A DNA stretch of 64,000 bases from Salinimicrobium sp049680855. Lineage in GTDB: Bacteria > Bacteroidota > Bacteroidia > Flavobacteriales > Flavobacteriaceae. The position numbers were made by a program, and so were the translations under genes. Location of the stretch: NCBI RefSeq assembly GCF_049680855.1, contig NZ_JBMPGS010000002.1, positions 496,001-560,000 on the forward strand, given 5' to 3'. The notes under the pieces are model-generated. The model saw only the letters and a list, made by a program, of their open reading frames with translations. It did not search any database and was not told where the DNA came from. Position 1 is the stretch's first letter. Each line of letters starts with the position of its first letter. This document shows positions 51,429-61,010 of this stretch, one piece after another.

Positions 51429-52649
51429 ATGAAAATATTACATACCGCCGACTGGCATATAGGCAAGAAACTGCACAAACACGAGCTTTCTAAAGACTTT
51501 GATCTTTTTATTAAATGGCTTTGCAAGACCATTTTGGAGCAAAAAATTGATGTTTTGATCGTTTCTGGAGATGTGTTCGATCTGGCAAACCCTTCATCTG
51601 AAGCAAGAAAACAATACTATAGAGCGCTAATGCAACTTCGGAAGTTGAACTGTAAAATAATCGTTACCGGCGGCAATCATGATTCCCCGGCCATGTTGGA
51701 TGCCCCGAGGGAAATACTGCGGGAGCTGGACATGCATGTTATTGGCGGACTTCCCAAAAATCTTGAAGATGCCATTATCCCGGTATCCAAAAATGGCAAA
51801 ACTGAGGTGGTTATTGCCGCCATTCCTTTTTTGCGTGATTCAGATCTTCGTACCGCAAATGATGGCGCTACTTATGAAGACCGGCTGAAAGCCATTAGGA
51901 AAGGCATTCAAAACACCTTTTTTGACGCTGCTGAAATCTGCGGAAAGAAATTCCCCGGAGTTCCCGCCCTTGCCATGGGACATTTGTTCGCTGCCGGTGC
52001 AGAAACTTCAGAAAGTGAAAGAGACATTCAAATAGGGAATCAGGCGGCCTTTAATGCGCTTCAGTTTGGAGAATATTTCAATTATATTGCTTTGGGGCAC
52101 ATTCACAAACCTCAAAAATTATCGGCAGCTGTTCCTGCCTATTACAGCGGCTCACCTCTTCCGCTGTCCTTTAGTGAACGCAAAGATGAAAAACGCATTT
52201 TAATACTCGATACCAAAAAAGGCTGGACTCCTGAAAGTCTCCCGGTTCCTGTCTTTCGTAAATTATTGCGCATTACAGGAAATATTGAAACACTCAAACT
52301 TAAACTAAGTGTTCTGGAAGATCATCACGAACTGGATTCGCTTATTGAGTTGGAGCTTAAGGAAGAGCATTATGATGCACAAAAGATTTATGAGCTTGAT
52401 GAACTTGCTACCAGTTTTAAAACTGCAGGCTATGAGATCGTAAAACACCGGGCAGATTTTGAAAACAGGATAAAAGGTGCTGCGGAAATCTATGGAGATT
52501 CACGACAGCTGGAAGATTTAAAGCCCAAAGAGGTTTTCACCCAGCTTATTGCAGAGCATCATTACGACCCAGAGACCGAAAAAGAATTAACCGCTGCTTT
52601 TGATGAGCTTTTAGAAGAAGTGCAACAGACTGATAAAAACCCGGAATGA
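51429..52649 (+). CDS. sbcD: SbcD exonuclease subunit (Mre11-like)
   Basis: A 406-residue Mn-dependent nuclease that, with SbcC, cleaves hairpins and protein-blocked DNA ends. The phosphoesterase motifs are in order: HTADWHIGKKLHKH, VSGDVFDLANPS, TGGNHDSPAM, MGHLFAAG, and ALGHIHKPQ. The C-terminal part binds SbcC. Its stop overlaps the sbcC start by 4 bases (ATGA), so the pair is co-translated. Confidence 0.95.
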   Translation: MKILHTADWHIGKKLHKHELSKDFDLFIKWLCKTILEQKIDVLIVSGDVFDLANPSSEARKQYYRALMQLRKLNCKIIVTGGNHDSPAMLDAPREILRELDMHVIGGLPKNLEDAIIPVSKNGKTEVVIAAIPFLRDSDLRTANDGATYEDRLKAIRKGIQNTFFDAAEICGKKFPGVPALAMGHLFAAGAETSESERDIQIGNQAAFNALQFGEYFNYIALGHIHKPQKLSAAVPAYYSGSPLPLSFSERKDEKRILILDTKKGWTPESLPVPVFRKLLRITGNIETLKLKLSVLEDHHELDSLIELELKEEHYDAQKIYELDELATSFKTAGYEIVKHRADFENRIKGAAEIYGDSRQLEDLKPKEVFTQLIAEHHYDPETEKELTAAFDELLEEVQQTDKNPE

Positions 52650-55600
52650 AGATCTTAAAAATAGAATTTCAGAATATAAATTCTCTTAAAGGGAAACACG
52701 ATATAGATTTTACCGCGGCACCTTTTACTGCCAGTTCCCTCTTCGCGATCACCGGGCCAACCGGGAGCGGTAAAAGTACCATTTTAGATGTCATTTCTCT
52801 CGCGCTTTTCAATCAGGTGCCAAGGTTGGGCAAAATCACCAAGGGGGAAATTATTGCCAAAGGTGCCATCCTTACGCGTAATCAAAAAGAGGCCACAGCG
52901 AAAATTACCTACGAATCCAAAAATGGCATTTTTGCCTCACAGTGGAGCATTTCTACCAACCGAAATAACAAGCTGCGGGATTATGAGATGGAAATCCAGG
53001 ACCTTGCAAATAATTCGGTGTTGGATCTTAAGAAAAGTGATGTTCCTGCAAAGAACGAAGAGTTGATTGGCCTCAACTATAACCAGTTTATAAAGTCTGT
53101 GTTGCTGGCACAGGGTGAATTTGCACAATTCCTAAAGGCGAAAAAAGAAGAACGCGGGGAACTTCTTGAAAAGATCACCGGCACAGGAATATATCGGCAG
53201 CTGGGAATTAAAGCCTACGATAAAAATAAGGAAGTAAACCGCAATATCGAAGAGCAGCAAAATGAGATCAAGATCATTCAGCAGAATTTACTGGAAGAGG
53301 AAATTATATTAGAACATAAAGCCAATTACGAAAAGCAAACTACTGCCTGCCTGCAATTTGAAAAGGAGATCTCCCGGCTACAGAAAGCGATCGAGTTAAA
53401 GGAGAATATCGAAAACCAAAAAAAGGAAATTGCACGGCTGGAAAACCAAAAATCTCAGGCTGTAGAGAATTTACAGCTATTTGAAAGAGAGCATGGTTTT
53501 CCATTAAAGCAGCATGAAAAAGTTCAGGATTTTTCAGATGATCTACGAAACTGGAAGCAGTACCATAGGGAGATAGAAAGCCTGAAAATCGAACTTGAAA
53601 ACAATAAAATCAAAGCTACCGAAAATCTTGAGAAAGTAGAAACTCTAAAAAAGCGGGTTTCCGGCTTTATTCATTCGGAAGTTAATGCGGACGATCTGGA
53701 AGAAAAACTGCAGTATTTCCGGGATCATATTCAGAAGTTGCAGCTGGAAAAGCAGGAAAAAGGAAAAGAGTACAGCTTTAGAAAAAATGAAATTGCTGCA
53801 GAACTTCGGGAAACAGGTTTTGAATTAAATGAGCACAATTTGGAGAAAAGTTTGCGTGAATTGGAAGAGCTTCGAAAGAAAAATGGAGAATATTTGTCTG
53901 ATTTACGGGAAAAGCTTTCAGAAATTGACCTTTTACAGCCTCAAAAGGAAAAAGAACGTCTTCAGAAGAAAACTGTTCTTGCCAGGGAAGCTGCCAGAGA
54001 TTTTTATGAGCTTGAGAGACTTGATGAAGAACAGCAAAAATTTGTTGCAGAAAAGGAACAACTTCTTCCTAAGTTAAAGGAATTCCCGCAGGAAATCGAA
54101 AAATGGGATTTGCGAACAAAGTTTCTGAAAAATAATCTTGAAAACCTCAACCTGAAAAAGGAGAACCAAATGCTACGGGCGAGCCTGGAGGAACACCGGC
54201 ACAAGTTGAAAGAAGGAGAAGCCTGCCCTCTCTGCGGAGCCCTGGAGCATCCTTATGCTGAAGACTTACCTCCTAAGGACACCAAACTTGATGAGGAAAT
54301 AAAGAGAACGGAAAACGAACTGGTGGAGTCAAATCGCCACCTGAATACCGCAAATGTCAATTTAAGAAATACAAAGGAACGACTAAAGGAGCTTGAAGAG
54401 GTAATCTTAAGATTAAAGGATAAATCTAGAGATCAAAAAAAGGCATTTTCAGAGAAATATTCGAGCTTACCACAGATAGAAACATCCGCAGGCTGGGAGA
54501 GATCCTGTGATAACTTGGAACTGCAAGTGAGGCAGCTTGATGAATACACACTTCAGCTCAAGCAGGAAAGTTCAATTAAGGCCGCCATTCCGTTACTTAA
54601 GAACCTTCAGGAAATACTGAAGGAAGGAAAGCTGCTTAAGGAAAAACTGGAAGAATTATATACGGGAGAAAATATTCAGCAGGAAACTCAGCAGTTGCAC
54701 AACCAATGGATCACCATCAATGCTGAAAAGAAAAATATACAGGTGCGCCGGCAGGAAATTGGCAAAGTTCTGGAAGACAAAAAGTCTTTTCTTTCAAAAC
54801 TAAACGACGAATTGCAACCGAAGGTTTCAGAAAAAGATTTGGAACAGGTAGCTGATGCTTTTGAAGCGCTCATACCCGATGCGGAATGTAATGCACTTCG
54901 CTCAAAACGAGCAAGCATTCTAAAACAAGTCGACAATACTGCGGCGGCTTTAAAATTGCTCATCTCTCAACTGGCAACAGCCACCAAAATAGATGTGGAA
55001 ATAGAAAAAGTTGCCCTGCAGCAGGAACTTGAAGATCAAAAAGAACTACTGCAAAATGTGAGCAACGAATGCAAGGAAATACACCGCCTACTCAAAAACC
55101 ACGCTGAACAACTGGAGCGGTTGGAAATTCTAAAAAAACAAATTTCTGAAAAGGAAAAACAAACCAGGAGATGGCGCCTCCTCAATGAACTTATAGGCAG
55201 TGCGACCGGTAAAAAATTCAATGATTTCGCACAGGATCTTAGCCTCACGCAACTTTTAAAACTAGCCAATGTGCGACTAAAAGATCTAAGTGACCGCTAC
55301 CATATTGATAAACCACAGGAGGATGAAGACGACGGACTTGTAGCCATAGACGAACACATGGGTGGGCAGCGGCGATCTGTCAAAACTCTTTCTGGCGGTG
55401 AAACTTTTATTTTAAGTCTTTCAATGGCGTTGGCGTTGTCTGATCTGGCCTCTAAAAATGTGGAAATCAACAGTCTTTTTATCGACGAAGGCTTTGGGAC
55501 ATTAGATCCCGAAACTCTAGATCAAACACTGGATACTTTGGAAAAGCTACAGGCAGAATCCTCAAAAACCATTGGAATTATTAGTCACGTAGATTCTCTT

Positions 55601-55672
55601 AAAGAAAGAATTGCCACACAAATTCAATTAAAACGTAACGGGCAGGGTTATAGCAGCCTTGAAGTCATATAG
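52646..55672 (+). CDS. sbcC: SbcC ATPase subunit (Rad50-like)
   Basis: A 1008-residue SMC-like ATPase. Walker A is TGPTGSGKSTILDVISLALF (about 37-56). Two long coiled coils flank the zinc hook EACPLCG (Cys527 and Cys530). The ABC signature KTLSGGETFILSLSMALALS and Walker B INSLFIDEGFGTLDP lie near the C-terminus. It opens and holds DNA ends for SbcD. It contains a perfect copy of the window-wide palindrome at 52918-52934 (codons for KNGIF). Confidence 0.95.
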   Translation: MKILKIEFQNINSLKGKHDIDFTAAPFTASSLFAITGPTGSGKSTILDVISLALFNQVPRLGKITKGEIIAKGAILTRNQKEATAKITYESKNGIFASQWSISTNRNNKLRDYEMEIQDLANNSVLDLKKSDVPAKNEELIGLNYNQFIKSVLLAQGEFAQFLKAKKEERGELLEKITGTGIYRQLGIKAYDKNKEVNRNIEEQQNEIKIIQQNLLEEEIILEHKANYEKQTTACLQFEKEISRLQKAIELKENIENQKKEIARLENQKSQAVENLQLFEREHGFPLKQHEKVQDFSDDLRNWKQYHREIESLKIELENNKIKATENLEKVETLKKRVSGFIHSEVNADDLEEKLQYFRDHIQKLQLEKQEKGKEYSFRKNEIAAELRETGFELNEHNLEKSLRELEELRKKNGEYLSDLREKLSEIDLLQPQKEKERLQKKTVLAREAARDFYELERLDEEQQKFVAEKEQLLPKLKEFPQEIEKWDLRTKFLKNNLENLNLKKENQMLRASLEEHRHKLKEGEACPLCGALEHPYAEDLPPKDTKLDEEIKRTENELVESNRHLNTANVNLRNTKERLKELEEVILRLKDKSRDQKKAFSEKYSSLPQIETSAGWERSCDNLELQVRQLDEYTLQLKQESSIKAAIPLLKNLQEILKEGKLLKEKLEELYTGENIQQETQQLHNQWITINAEKKNIQVRRQEIGKVLEDKKSFLSKLNDELQPKVSEKDLEQVADAFEALIPDAECNALRSKRASILKQVDNTAAALKLLISQLATATKIDVEIEKVALQQELEDQKELLQNVSNECKEIHRLLKNHAEQLERLEILKKQISEKEKQTRRWRLLNELIGSATGKKFNDFAQDLSLTQLLKLANVRLKDLSDRYHIDKPQEDEDDGLVAIDEHMGGQRRSVKTLSGGETFILSLSMALALSDLASKNVEINSLFIDEGFGTLDPETLDQTLDTLEKLQAESSKTIGIISHVDSLKERIATQIQLKRNGQGYSSLEVI
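52918..52934. repeat. Perfect copy of the AAAAATGNCATTTTT palindrome inside sbcC
   Basis: CAAAAATGGCATTTTTG, read as KNGIF in sbcC. Confidence 0.7.
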
Positions 55673-55792
55673 AATCCATAGTTGGCAGGAAATGGTTGTT
55701 AAAGCCTTATTTATTGATTGTTAACTGTTTACTAAGTAGCTTGCATTAGCAAAGGGGGAATGATAAATTAGAGAGAACAAAAAATTCTCAAT

Positions 55793-56938
55793 ATGAAAAA
55801 AGAAAACCTCAACCAGAAAACAGGAAAGCAAGCAACAGCTTTTTTAATTGCGCTGCTATTTTTCGCATTTTCTGGATTTGCTCAAAAATCCACGATAATG
55901 ACAAACGGCCCAACTGTCAAAGTGAATACATTGGCCGAAAATCTTAATCATCCCTGGGGAATGGCATTCTTACCCGATAGTAGATTGCTGGTAACCGAAC
56001 GAACCGGGGCACTAAGAATTCTTGATGAAAATAATGAACTCTCTGAGCCTCTAGGTGGTACTCCTGAAGTTTTTAATGTAGGACAGGGAGGAATGTTTGA
56101 CGTGGTACTTCATCCTGATTTTGCGAAAAACAATTATGTGTATCTATCTTATGCCGAACCTGGAAAGGACAGCACTGCAGGAACTGCTTTGGGAAGAGGC
56201 ATACTGGAGGGAAATGAGTTAAAAGATTTTGAAGTGATTTACAGAATGCAGCCAAAAGTAGAAGGACCCAATCATTTTGGTGGGCGAATTATTTTCACTG
56301 AAGATAATATGATTTTCTTTACATTGGCAGAAAGATTCAAGTTTGAACCAGCTCAAAATCTTTCCAATTCCCTGGGAACAGTAGTAAGAATAAAAGATGA
56401 TGGAACCATTCCCGAAGACAATCCTTTTATAGCACAGGAAGATGCTGAAGATGCAATTTGGTCTTACGGTCACAGGAACATTGAAAGTGCCGCAATTGAT
56501 CCTAATTCTGGGATGCTTTGGGTCGCTGAAATGGGACCTTTAGGAGGTGATGAATTCAATCAACCCGAAGCAGGAAAGAACTACGGTTGGCCGGTGGTAA
56601 GCTGGGGAACAGATTATGACGGTGCTGAAATTCCTGATCCCACTACCCGCCCGGAATTTGCAGATGCTAAAATCGTGTGGACCCCTACAATTTCCCCTTC
56701 TGGAATGATTTTTTACACTGCAAATATGTTTCCCGAATGGCAGGGAGATGCATTCATTGGCGGTCTTACCAGTTCAGGATTGGTAAGAGTAGATGTTAAC
56801 GGTCCCGAAGCTGAAGAAGTAGAGCGGCTGCCTTTGGCTAAAAGAATCAGAGATGTGGAACAAGCGCCAGATGGATCTATTTATGTTTTGACTGATGAAG
56901 AAAACGGACAAATACTTCAGCTGACTAAACTTCAATAA
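55793..56938 (+). CDS. Exported PQQ-type aldose sugar dehydrogenase
   Basis: A 381-residue six-bladed propeller of the soluble aldose dehydrogenase/YliI family. The signal peptide ends SGFAQ. Signature parts are NLNHPWGMAFLPDSRLLVTE, the metal/PQQ-side loop GPNHFGGRI, the HRNIESAAIDP block (the family's GHRN motif is YGHRN here), and MGPLGGDEFNQPEAGKNYGW. It should oxidise sugars in the periplasm with PQQ. No PQQ synthesis genes are in the window, so cofactor supply must come from elsewhere. Ends at a strong hairpin. Confidence 0.88.
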   Translation: MKKENLNQKTGKQATAFLIALLFFAFSGFAQKSTIMTNGPTVKVNTLAENLNHPWGMAFLPDSRLLVTERTGALRILDENNELSEPLGGTPEVFNVGQGGMFDVVLHPDFAKNNYVYLSYAEPGKDSTAGTALGRGILEGNELKDFEVIYRMQPKVEGPNHFGGRIIFTEDNMIFFTLAERFKFEPAQNLSNSLGTVVRIKDDGTIPEDNPFIAQEDAEDAIWSYGHRNIESAAIDPNSGMLWVAEMGPLGGDEFNQPEAGKNYGWPVVSWGTDYDGAEIPDPTTRPEFADAKIVWTPTISPSGMIFYTANMFPEWQGDAFIGGLTSSGLVRVDVNGPEAEEVERLPLAKRIRDVEQAPDGSIYVLTDEENGQILQLTKLQ

Positions 56939-56953
56939 TAATACAAGTTTTCA

Positions 56954-56998
56954 AAATCCCGATCCCAAAGTACATTTTTGAGGGATCGGGTTTATTTT
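56954..56998 (+). terminator. Rho-independent terminator
   Basis: CCCGATCCC pairs with GGGATCGGG, followed by TTTATTTTT, 20 bases past the stop codon. Confidence 0.9.
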
Positions 56999-57037
56999 TG
57001 GCTTCATCTTAATTTTCTGTTATATATTAATTTTTTA

Positions 57038-57045
57038 TAAGTTTG
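57038..57045 (+). promoter_or_regulatory. -7 box that decides the start of the GAF kinase
   Basis: TAAGTTTG matches TAnnTTTG exactly and covers the TTG codon at 57043, so a transcript from it would begin downstream of that TTG and favour the GTG start at 57067. Confidence 0.45.
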
Positions 57046-57066
57046 TACGAAACAGAAAAGAAATCA

Positions 57067-58272
57067 GTGGCTGAGAATAATATCGTATTGGAAAAAAGTT
57101 TTGCGGCAGATGTCGAAAATATTAATAAAATTCCCATAGTACCCCAATTACTGGATGTAATTTGTAGTACAACGGGAATGGGTTTTGCAGCCATTGCCAG
57201 GGTGACGGAAGATAGATGGATTACCTGTACTACAAAAGACAATATCTCCTTTGGGCTTAAACCCGGAGATGAGCTTAAGATAGAAACTACGATGTGCCAA
57301 GAAGTACGTCAAAGCCGTGATCCTATCTTTATAGATCATGTAGATGAAGATGAGATCTACTGCAATCATCCAGTCCCTAAAATGTATGGGATTACAAGTT
57401 ATGTTTCGTTTCCTATCATCAGGAGAGATGGTACGTTCTTTGGTACCTTATGCGCTATTGACAATAAACCGGCTAGGGTAAAGACGGTAGAAATTAATTC
57501 AACTTTTAAGCTTTTTGCAGAACTTATATCCTTTCACCTCCAAAGCCTGGAAGAAATAGCCATCGCGAATGCAAAGTTGGAAGAAGAAAAACAACTTACC
57601 GAAACAAGAGAACAGTTTATTGCTGTTTTAGGACACGATCTAAGAAACCCGCTCGCTACGATGAAAATGAGTGCAGATATTCTGCAAAAATTTTCGAAAG
57701 AGGAGATAGCTCAAAAACAGGCAAAAACAATAAAATCTACTGCTTTTAGAATGCAGGGGTTAATTGATAACCTGCTGGACTTTGCCCGTGGAAGATTTGG
57801 AGAAGGGATCATACTTCAGGCCGAAAAAGACAATGAAGCACTGGAAGACGCTTTTTTACAGGTCCTTAAAGAGGCGCAAATGTTGTCTCCCGAAGTAGAG
57901 TTCGAAGTAGATTTCAACCTCGATGAGCCGGTAAATTGCGATTCTGAACGAATGGCCCAGCTCTTACTCAACCTGTTGAACAACGCCACCACTCATGGCG
58001 CAATGGATACATCGGTAAAGGTTGAGGCTACTTCTAATAAGGAAGAATTTCGCCTTTCAGTAACCAACAGTGGTACGAAAATTCCTGAAGAAGCCCAGAA
58101 ACATCTTTTTCAGCCTTTTTATAGAGATGAAGTGAGGCCTGGAAAACAGGGACTTGGGCTCGGTTTATATATTACTGCTGAAATCGCCCGTGCTCATGAC
58201 GCAAAAATGCATGTGGACTCAACAGAAGATTATACGACTTTTACTTTCATCATGCCGCATCAGGAAAATTAA
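57067..58272 (+). CDS. GAF-domain histidine kinase
   Basis: A soluble kinase of about 401 residues. An N-terminal GAF domain (about 30-165: GFAAIARVTEDRWITC, SYVSFPIIRRDGTFFGTLCA) is followed by HisKA (FIAVLGHDLRNPLATMKMSA, phospho-His) and an HATPase (NLLNNATTHG, NSGTKIPEEA, QGLGLGLYI). I use GTG at 57067 rather than TTG at 57043 because of the overlapping -7 box; neither start is certain. No response regulator is adjacent, so the partner is unknown. Followed by a 31-bp palindrome that can act as terminator. Confidence 0.87.
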   Translation: MAENNIVLEKSFAADVENINKIPIVPQLLDVICSTTGMGFAAIARVTEDRWITCTTKDNISFGLKPGDELKIETTMCQEVRQSRDPIFIDHVDEDEIYCNHPVPKMYGITSYVSFPIIRRDGTFFGTLCAIDNKPARVKTVEINSTFKLFAELISFHLQSLEEIAIANAKLEEEKQLTETREQFIAVLGHDLRNPLATMKMSADILQKFSKEEIAQKQAKTIKSTAFRMQGLIDNLLDFARGRFGEGIILQAEKDNEALEDAFLQVLKEAQMLSPEVEFEVDFNLDEPVNCDSERMAQLLLNLLNNATTHGAMDTSVKVEATSNKEEFRLSVTNSGTKIPEEAQKHLFQPFYRDEVRPGKQGLGLGLYITAEIARAHDAKMHVDSTEDYTTFTFIMPHQEN

Positions 58273-58303
58273 ATCTATTAGCAGACTTTAAAAAAATTTC
58301 AAT

Positions 58304-58337
58304 AAAGTTCCAAAAATGTCATTTTTGGAACTTTTTT
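58304..58337. terminator. 31-bp perfect palindrome: repeat copy and terminator
   Basis: AAAGTTCC-AAAAATG-T-CATTTTT-GGAACTTT followed by TTT. It is the longest copy of the window-wide palindrome and is placed to end the GAF kinase transcript (forward) and the MFS gene (reverse). Confidence 0.85.
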
Positions 58338-58378
58338 AATTAAGAACAAGGAGCTACAATTTCCGCAGTAGGTTGATC

Positions 58379-59560
58379 TCATTTTTTCCATGAGTGCCTA
58401 AGAAGTCCCAGCAGTCCCAAAGCAGGACCTGTGGCCAATAGGCTAAATACAGCCACGGAATCTGTACTTTCCATCAATAAGCTAAAAAGCTGAATACTCA
58501 CAATAGTAATTGCAAAACCTATGCAGTTTACAATTGTAAGGGCGGTTCCTTTGTTCTCTTCTGGTGAATTGATTGCTACCAAGGTAGAAAACAGCGGAGA
58601 ATCTGCCACTACTACCGCTCCCCAAAAAGTCATAAACAGACCAAAAACTACCACCGAATTATTTAAAACAATTAAAGGAAAAAATAAACAGCAACATCCA
58701 GAAAGAAAAAGGGCAATAGCAGCTATCTTTTTGCTCCCGTATCTCCTGCTCATATAACCGCCTGCAACACACGCGGGGCCGCCGGCAGCTATGATTATAA
58801 ATGAAAGCAGACCCACTTTTATTTTAATGTCGGGATGTAAAAGTTCAAAGACCTGCAGCATAACAGGAACAAAGGCCCAGAAGGCATAGAGTTCCCACAT
58901 ATGCCCAAAGTATCCGAAAGCCGCTGCCTTAAAACGTTTTTGCTTAAAAATCTTAAAAAATGCTGCCGTATCTCTTTTTAACAAAAGTTTTCTATAAGGG
59001 CCATCTGGTACGAGCAGCAAGATTAGCAAGCCTCCCGCAGCGGCCATACTGGAAACTACTTGCAACACCAGTTTCCAGGATAAGTCGCCTGCGCCTGTTG
59101 CAAATTTTAATAAATGCGGAAAAGCTGTTCCTAAAACAAGTGCTCCTACCAAATACCCAAGGGATTTCCCAAGGTTTTCACGATAATAATCTGAAGCGAT
59201 TTTCATCCCCACCGGATAAATTCCTGCAAGGAAAAATCCGGTTAAAATGCGCAAAGAAAGAAGACTTTGTAAAGAATTACCTTCGAAAATCATCCCAAGA
59301 TTTAGCAGCGCTCCTGCAAGCGCACAAAAAAAGAAAACCTTGGAAGGCGAAAACCTGTCGGCGACACTTAGCAATGCGAACAGCAGCGTACCCGCAATAA
59401 ATCCAACTTGCACTGCAGAAGTCAAATGCCCTAGAGCAGAAGCATCAAGATTAAGCTGCTGCCGCAAGTCTTCCATCACCGCATTACCGGCAAACCAAAG
59501 TGAAGTACAGAAAAACTGCGCAATAACAATAATTGGTAAAACTTTTCCTGAATAAGACAT
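58379..59560 (-). CDS. Major facilitator superfamily transporter
   Basis: A 393-residue inner-membrane carrier with twelve hydrophobic segments. The loop after segment 2 reads LSVADRFSPSKVFF, a variant of the MFS motif. SGNRMGE-type drug motifs are not obvious and the substrate cannot be named. Similar flavobacterial proteins are annotated only as MFS transporters. Monocistronic, with no regulator adjacent. Confidence 0.82.
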   Translation of the reverse strand: MSYSGKVLPIIVIAQFFCTSLWFAGNAVMEDLRQQLNLDASALGHLTSAVQVGFIAGTLLFALLSVADRFSPSKVFFFCALAGALLNLGMIFEGNSLQSLLSLRILTGFFLAGIYPVGMKIASDYYRENLGKSLGYLVGALVLGTAFPHLLKFATGAGDLSWKLVLQVVSSMAAAGGLLILLLVPDGPYRKLLLKRDTAAFFKIFKQKRFKAAAFGYFGHMWELYAFWAFVPVMLQVFELLHPDIKIKVGLLSFIIIAAGGPACVAGGYMSRRYGSKKIAAIALFLSGCCCLFFPLIVLNNSVVVFGLFMTFWGAVVVADSPLFSTLVAINSPEENKGTALTIVNCIGFAITIVSIQLFSLLMESTDSVAVFSLLATGPALGLLGLLRHSWKK

Positions 59561-59681
59561 TTGCGGTTCAAAAGTACCGCGAAGAAACTGATTTTTTTAA
59601 AAAGGAAAGTAGGATTTAAACAAGAGCTTCAAAAAACGAATTTTTCCAAGGATATTCCTCTATCCATCAGAAGCGAAAAAT

Positions 59682-60206
59682 TCATCTTTTATCCAGCTCC
59701 TCTCTTATAAATTTTTCATTTTCCTCATCAAAACAAACAAAAAGAACCTTTTTTGGCAGATTTCTTTCCCTCAAAAAATGCTGTACAGTAGAAACTGCAA
59801 TTTGAGCCGCATTTTTCTTCGGAAAGCCAAACACTCCGGTACTTATATTTGGAAAAGCCACAGAATTACATTTTTTCTGAACGGCAAGCTCAAGAGAATT
59901 ACGGTAACAAGCCGCCAGTTTCTCGTTCTCCCCTTTTTCTCCGCCATTCCAGACCGGCCCCACGGTGTGGATTACATATTTTGCAGGAAGTTCACCTGCC
60001 GTCGTAACTACTACCGCACCTGTAGGACAGTTGCCCTGTTTTTGCACTATTTGTTTGCACTCTTCTAGGATTGCCGGGCCGCCTGCGCGATGAATGGCAC
60101 CATCTACTCCGCCGCCACCCATAAGCGAACTATTAGCCGCATTTACTACGGCATCTACCGCAACTTTAGTAATATCTCCTTTAAGAACCTCTATCATTTT
60201 TGCCAT
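59682..60206 (-). CDS. Macrodomain protein, O-acetyl-ADP-ribose deacetylase-like
   Basis: A 174-residue YmdB-type macrodomain that hydrolyses O-acetyl-ADP-ribose or removes ADP-ribose from proteins. Signatures: GDITKVAVDAVVNAANSSLMGGGGVDGAIH (shown here in two parts: VVNAANSSLMGGGGVDGAIH), TGAVVVTTAGELPAKYVIHT, and AFPNISTGVFGFPKKNAA. Cytoplasmic. Its ATG lies inside AAAAATGGC, the half sequence of the window-wide palindrome. Confidence 0.92.
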   Translation of the reverse strand: MAKMIEVLKGDITKVAVDAVVNAANSSLMGGGGVDGAIHRAGGPAILEECKQIVQKQGNCPTGAVVVTTAGELPAKYVIHTVGPVWNGGEKGENEKLAACYRNSLELAVQKKCNSVAFPNISTGVFGFPKKNAAQIAVSTVQHFLRERNLPKKVLFVCFDEENEKFIREELDKR

Positions 60207-60263
60207 TTTTAGAGAACAGAATTTTAATATTTTCTTACAATGCCCATCTACGAAACTAAAATT

Positions 60264-60875
60264 CTATTTTCTTTGGAAGTTGCAAAAACTAAAATCCTGC
60301 GTGGCTCCGGAAGGAGTTTTATGAGTCACATTGCTACAGGAAATCACGTTGAAATCTGCAGAAAAAAGTGTAATTAGATCTGAAGTGGAATATTGCCTCA
60401 CATTTATACCGCTACATTTATTAGGGCCTTCTTTTGAAAAAGTACCCAGGATACAATAACTTCCGGATTTAGTAGCATTTTTAAGGACTTGGATGTAGTT
60501 TTGAACATCTTCTTCCAAAGTGAAAAAATGAAAAGCAGCTCTGTCATGCCATAGATCAAATTTCTCCTTAGGCTCGTATTCCAGCACATCCTGATGTATC
60601 CATTTTACTCCTGCAGACCGCTCCCCTAACCTTTGTTCTGCGCGTTTAAGCGATTTCTCTGAAATATCCAGAACGCTTATATTCGAGTAATTTTCTGCCA
60701 AAAGGAAATCCACCAAAAAACTGTCTCCTCCACCAACATCAATAATTGCTGCAGTTTTATTCAGCTCAAGGCCTTTGATGTAAGTAAGAGAGGTCTCTGG
60801 AAATGGTTGATACCAGCTTACATCGGTTAATTTCTTAGTTTTGTAAATATTCTCCCAATGTTCCTTTCTATCCAT
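60264..60875 (-). CDS. Class I SAM-dependent methyltransferase
   Basis: A 203-residue methyltransferase. The SAM motif is IIDVGGGDSFLVDFLL, followed by the acidic strand-2 end ISVLDISEKSLKRAEQRLG and the motif HDRAAFHFF. The N-terminus (HWENIYKTKKLTDVSWYQPFPETSL) matches a group of small methyltransferases of unknown substrate, close to the thiopurine/trans-aconitate type. Cytoplasmic. It lies 57 bases upstream of the macrodomain gene in the same direction, so the two may be co-transcribed. Confidence 0.85.
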   Translation of the reverse strand: MDRKEHWENIYKTKKLTDVSWYQPFPETSLTYIKGLELNKTAAIIDVGGGDSFLVDFLLAENYSNISVLDISEKSLKRAEQRLGERSAGVKWIHQDVLEYEPKEKFDLWHDRAAFHFFTLEEDVQNYIQVLKNATKSGSYCILGTFSKEGPNKCSGINVRQYSTSDLITLFSADFNVISCSNVTHKTPSGATQDFSFCNFQRK

Positions 60876-61010
60876 TTCAGTTTTGGTATAATTAATAGGT
60901 TCTAATTTACTGATTTCTTACAGAATAAGCCATGAAGAAGACCATTTAGCCTAAGCTTGTGTTGAGTTTTTTAATCACTATGAACCTGTTCGATCAAAAT
61001 TACAATCACT

